NCBI GenBank assembly: GCA_022563215.1
Contig: JADFNT010000093.1
Location: forward strand, 1-6,854
DNA length: 6,854 nucleotides
From: Pseudomonadota bacterium
GTDB taxonomy: Bacteria; Pseudomonadota; Alphaproteobacteria; Rhodospirillales; Casp-alpha2
Direction of reading: 5' to 3'
Position numbers and translations under genes: made by a program. Below the pieces are notes generated by a model, which did not search any database, was not told the origin of the DNA, and saw nothing but the letters and a program-made list of their open reading frames with translations. Positions 6,440 to 6,854 of this stretch are shown one piece after another (position 1 is the stretch's first letter; the number at the start of each line of letters is the position of its first letter).

Positions 6440-6487
6440 TCACCTCCCTTACGGTCTTTATCTTCAGGGGTGAACCTAGGGAGGGGT
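6420..6487 (+). promoter_or_regulatory. Possible Shine-Dalgarno switch between nudF and cysK
   Basis: CCTCCCT (6443-6449), just after the nudF stop, is perfectly complementary to AGGGAGG (6478-6484), which is the strong ribosome site of cysK. The same CCTCCC can instead pair with GGGAGG at 6421-6426 in the last codons of nudF. The two pairings exclude each other. A ribosome finishing nudF (stop at 6437-6439) would cover the CCTCCC and free the cysK site, which would couple translation of the two genes. A small TTCA-GGGG-TGAA hairpin sits in the loop. No known riboswitch or T-box is recognised. The complementarity is seen; the regulation is inferred. Confidence 0.35.
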
Positions 6488-6491
6488 ACCG

Positions 6492-6854
6492 ATGAAAATC
6501 CTGGACGGTTTTGCCGAAACCGTCGGCAACACGCCGTTGATTCGCCTGCGCAAGGTTTCCGAGGAGACCGGCTGCGACATTCTCGGCAAGGCCGAATTCC
6601 TCAATCCCGGCAGCTCGGTGAAGGACCGCGCGGCGCTGTTCATCATCAAGGATGCCGAGGAAAGGGGAACATTGGGTCCCGGCGGCCTGATCGTCGAGGG
6701 AACCGCCGGCAACACCGGGATCGGGTTGGCCCTTTGCGGCAACGCCCGGGGCTATCGGACCCTGATCGTGATCCCGAAAAACCAAAGCCAGGAAAAGAAG
6801 GATATGCTTCGGCTTTGCGGGGCCGAGCTGAAAGAGGTACCCGCAGGTCCTTTC
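6492..6854 (+). CDS. cysK: Cysteine synthase, N-terminal part (cut by window edge)
   Basis: PLP-dependent O-acetylserine sulfhydrylase, the last step of cysteine synthesis from O-acetylserine and sulfide. The 121 codons in the window begin MKILDGFAETVGNTPLIRL, the standard opening of the family. NPGSSVKDRAA (38-48) contains the PLP-binding lysine at 44, and EGTAGNTGIGLAL (69-81) is the phosphate/substrate loop. The loop reads E-G-T-A-G-N-T-G instead of the E-P-T-S-G-N-T-G of classical CysK. With KNQSQEKKDMLRLCGAEL (96-113), this places it in the alphaproteobacterial/fungal-mitochondrial type of cysteine synthase, from memory of these families. The start is firm: GGGAGGGG at 6479-6486 precedes the ATG by five bases. 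The C-terminal two thirds lie outside, so a C-terminal fusion or cystathionine beta-synthase function cannot be excluded. Confidence 0.92.
   Translation, partial: MKILDGFAETVGNTPLIRLRKVSEETGCDILGKAEFLNPGSSVKDRAALFIIKDAEERGTLGPGGLIVEGTAGNTGIGLALCGNARGYRTLIVIPKNQSQEKKDMLRLCGAELKEVPAGPF

Overview
The window is GC-rich, densely coding Gram-negative chromosome. Everything in it fits an alphaproteobacterium, probably of the Rhodospirillales type. This rests on the tRNA-Leu next to trigger factor, the single-chain malonyl-CoA decarboxylase, the fused Nnr protein and the style of the NudF and cysteine synthase sequences. No species can be named from sequence alone.

Layout, left to right. Positions 1-471 (minus) hold the N-terminal 157 codons of trigger factor (tig), cut by the window edge. 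Its leader contains two perfect short tandem repeats. At 613-697 (minus) is a tRNA-Leu(UAG) with encoded CCA and a stable-RNA-type promoter. At 835-2298 (minus) is malonyl-CoA decarboxylase. At 2338-2602 is a non-coding, MITE-like element with 34-bp terminal inverted repeats and two internal hairpin arms. At 2585-4069 (minus) is the bifunctional NAD(P)HX epimerase/dehydratase (nnr), whose last five codons and stop lie inside the right repeat of that element. At 4193-5344 (minus) is an outer-membrane porin. At 5442-5628 (minus) is a clear cobalamin riboswitch aptamer directly upstream of the porin, with a TATAAT box just before it and a hairpin over the porin ribosome binding site after it. On the plus strand follow ADP-ribose pyrophosphatase nudF (5774-6439) and the first 121 codons of a cysteine synthase (6492-6854, cut by the edge). 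Their 52-nt gap contains a possible Shine-Dalgarno switch.

How it works together. Most genes are housekeeping: protein folding (tig), NAD(P)HX repair (nnr), ADP-ribose turnover (nudF), cysteine synthesis (cysK) and malonyl-CoA removal (matA). They do not form one pathway. The notable unit is the riboswitch plus porin. Cobalamin riboswitches usually control btuB, cobalamin synthesis or B12-independent isozymes, whereas here the only gene downstream encodes a porin-like beta-barrel with no TonB box or plug visible. This suggests a porin that is made when B12 is scarce. The second notable item is the structured repeat element, which appears to have rewritten the end of nnr and lies within 40 bp of the matA start.
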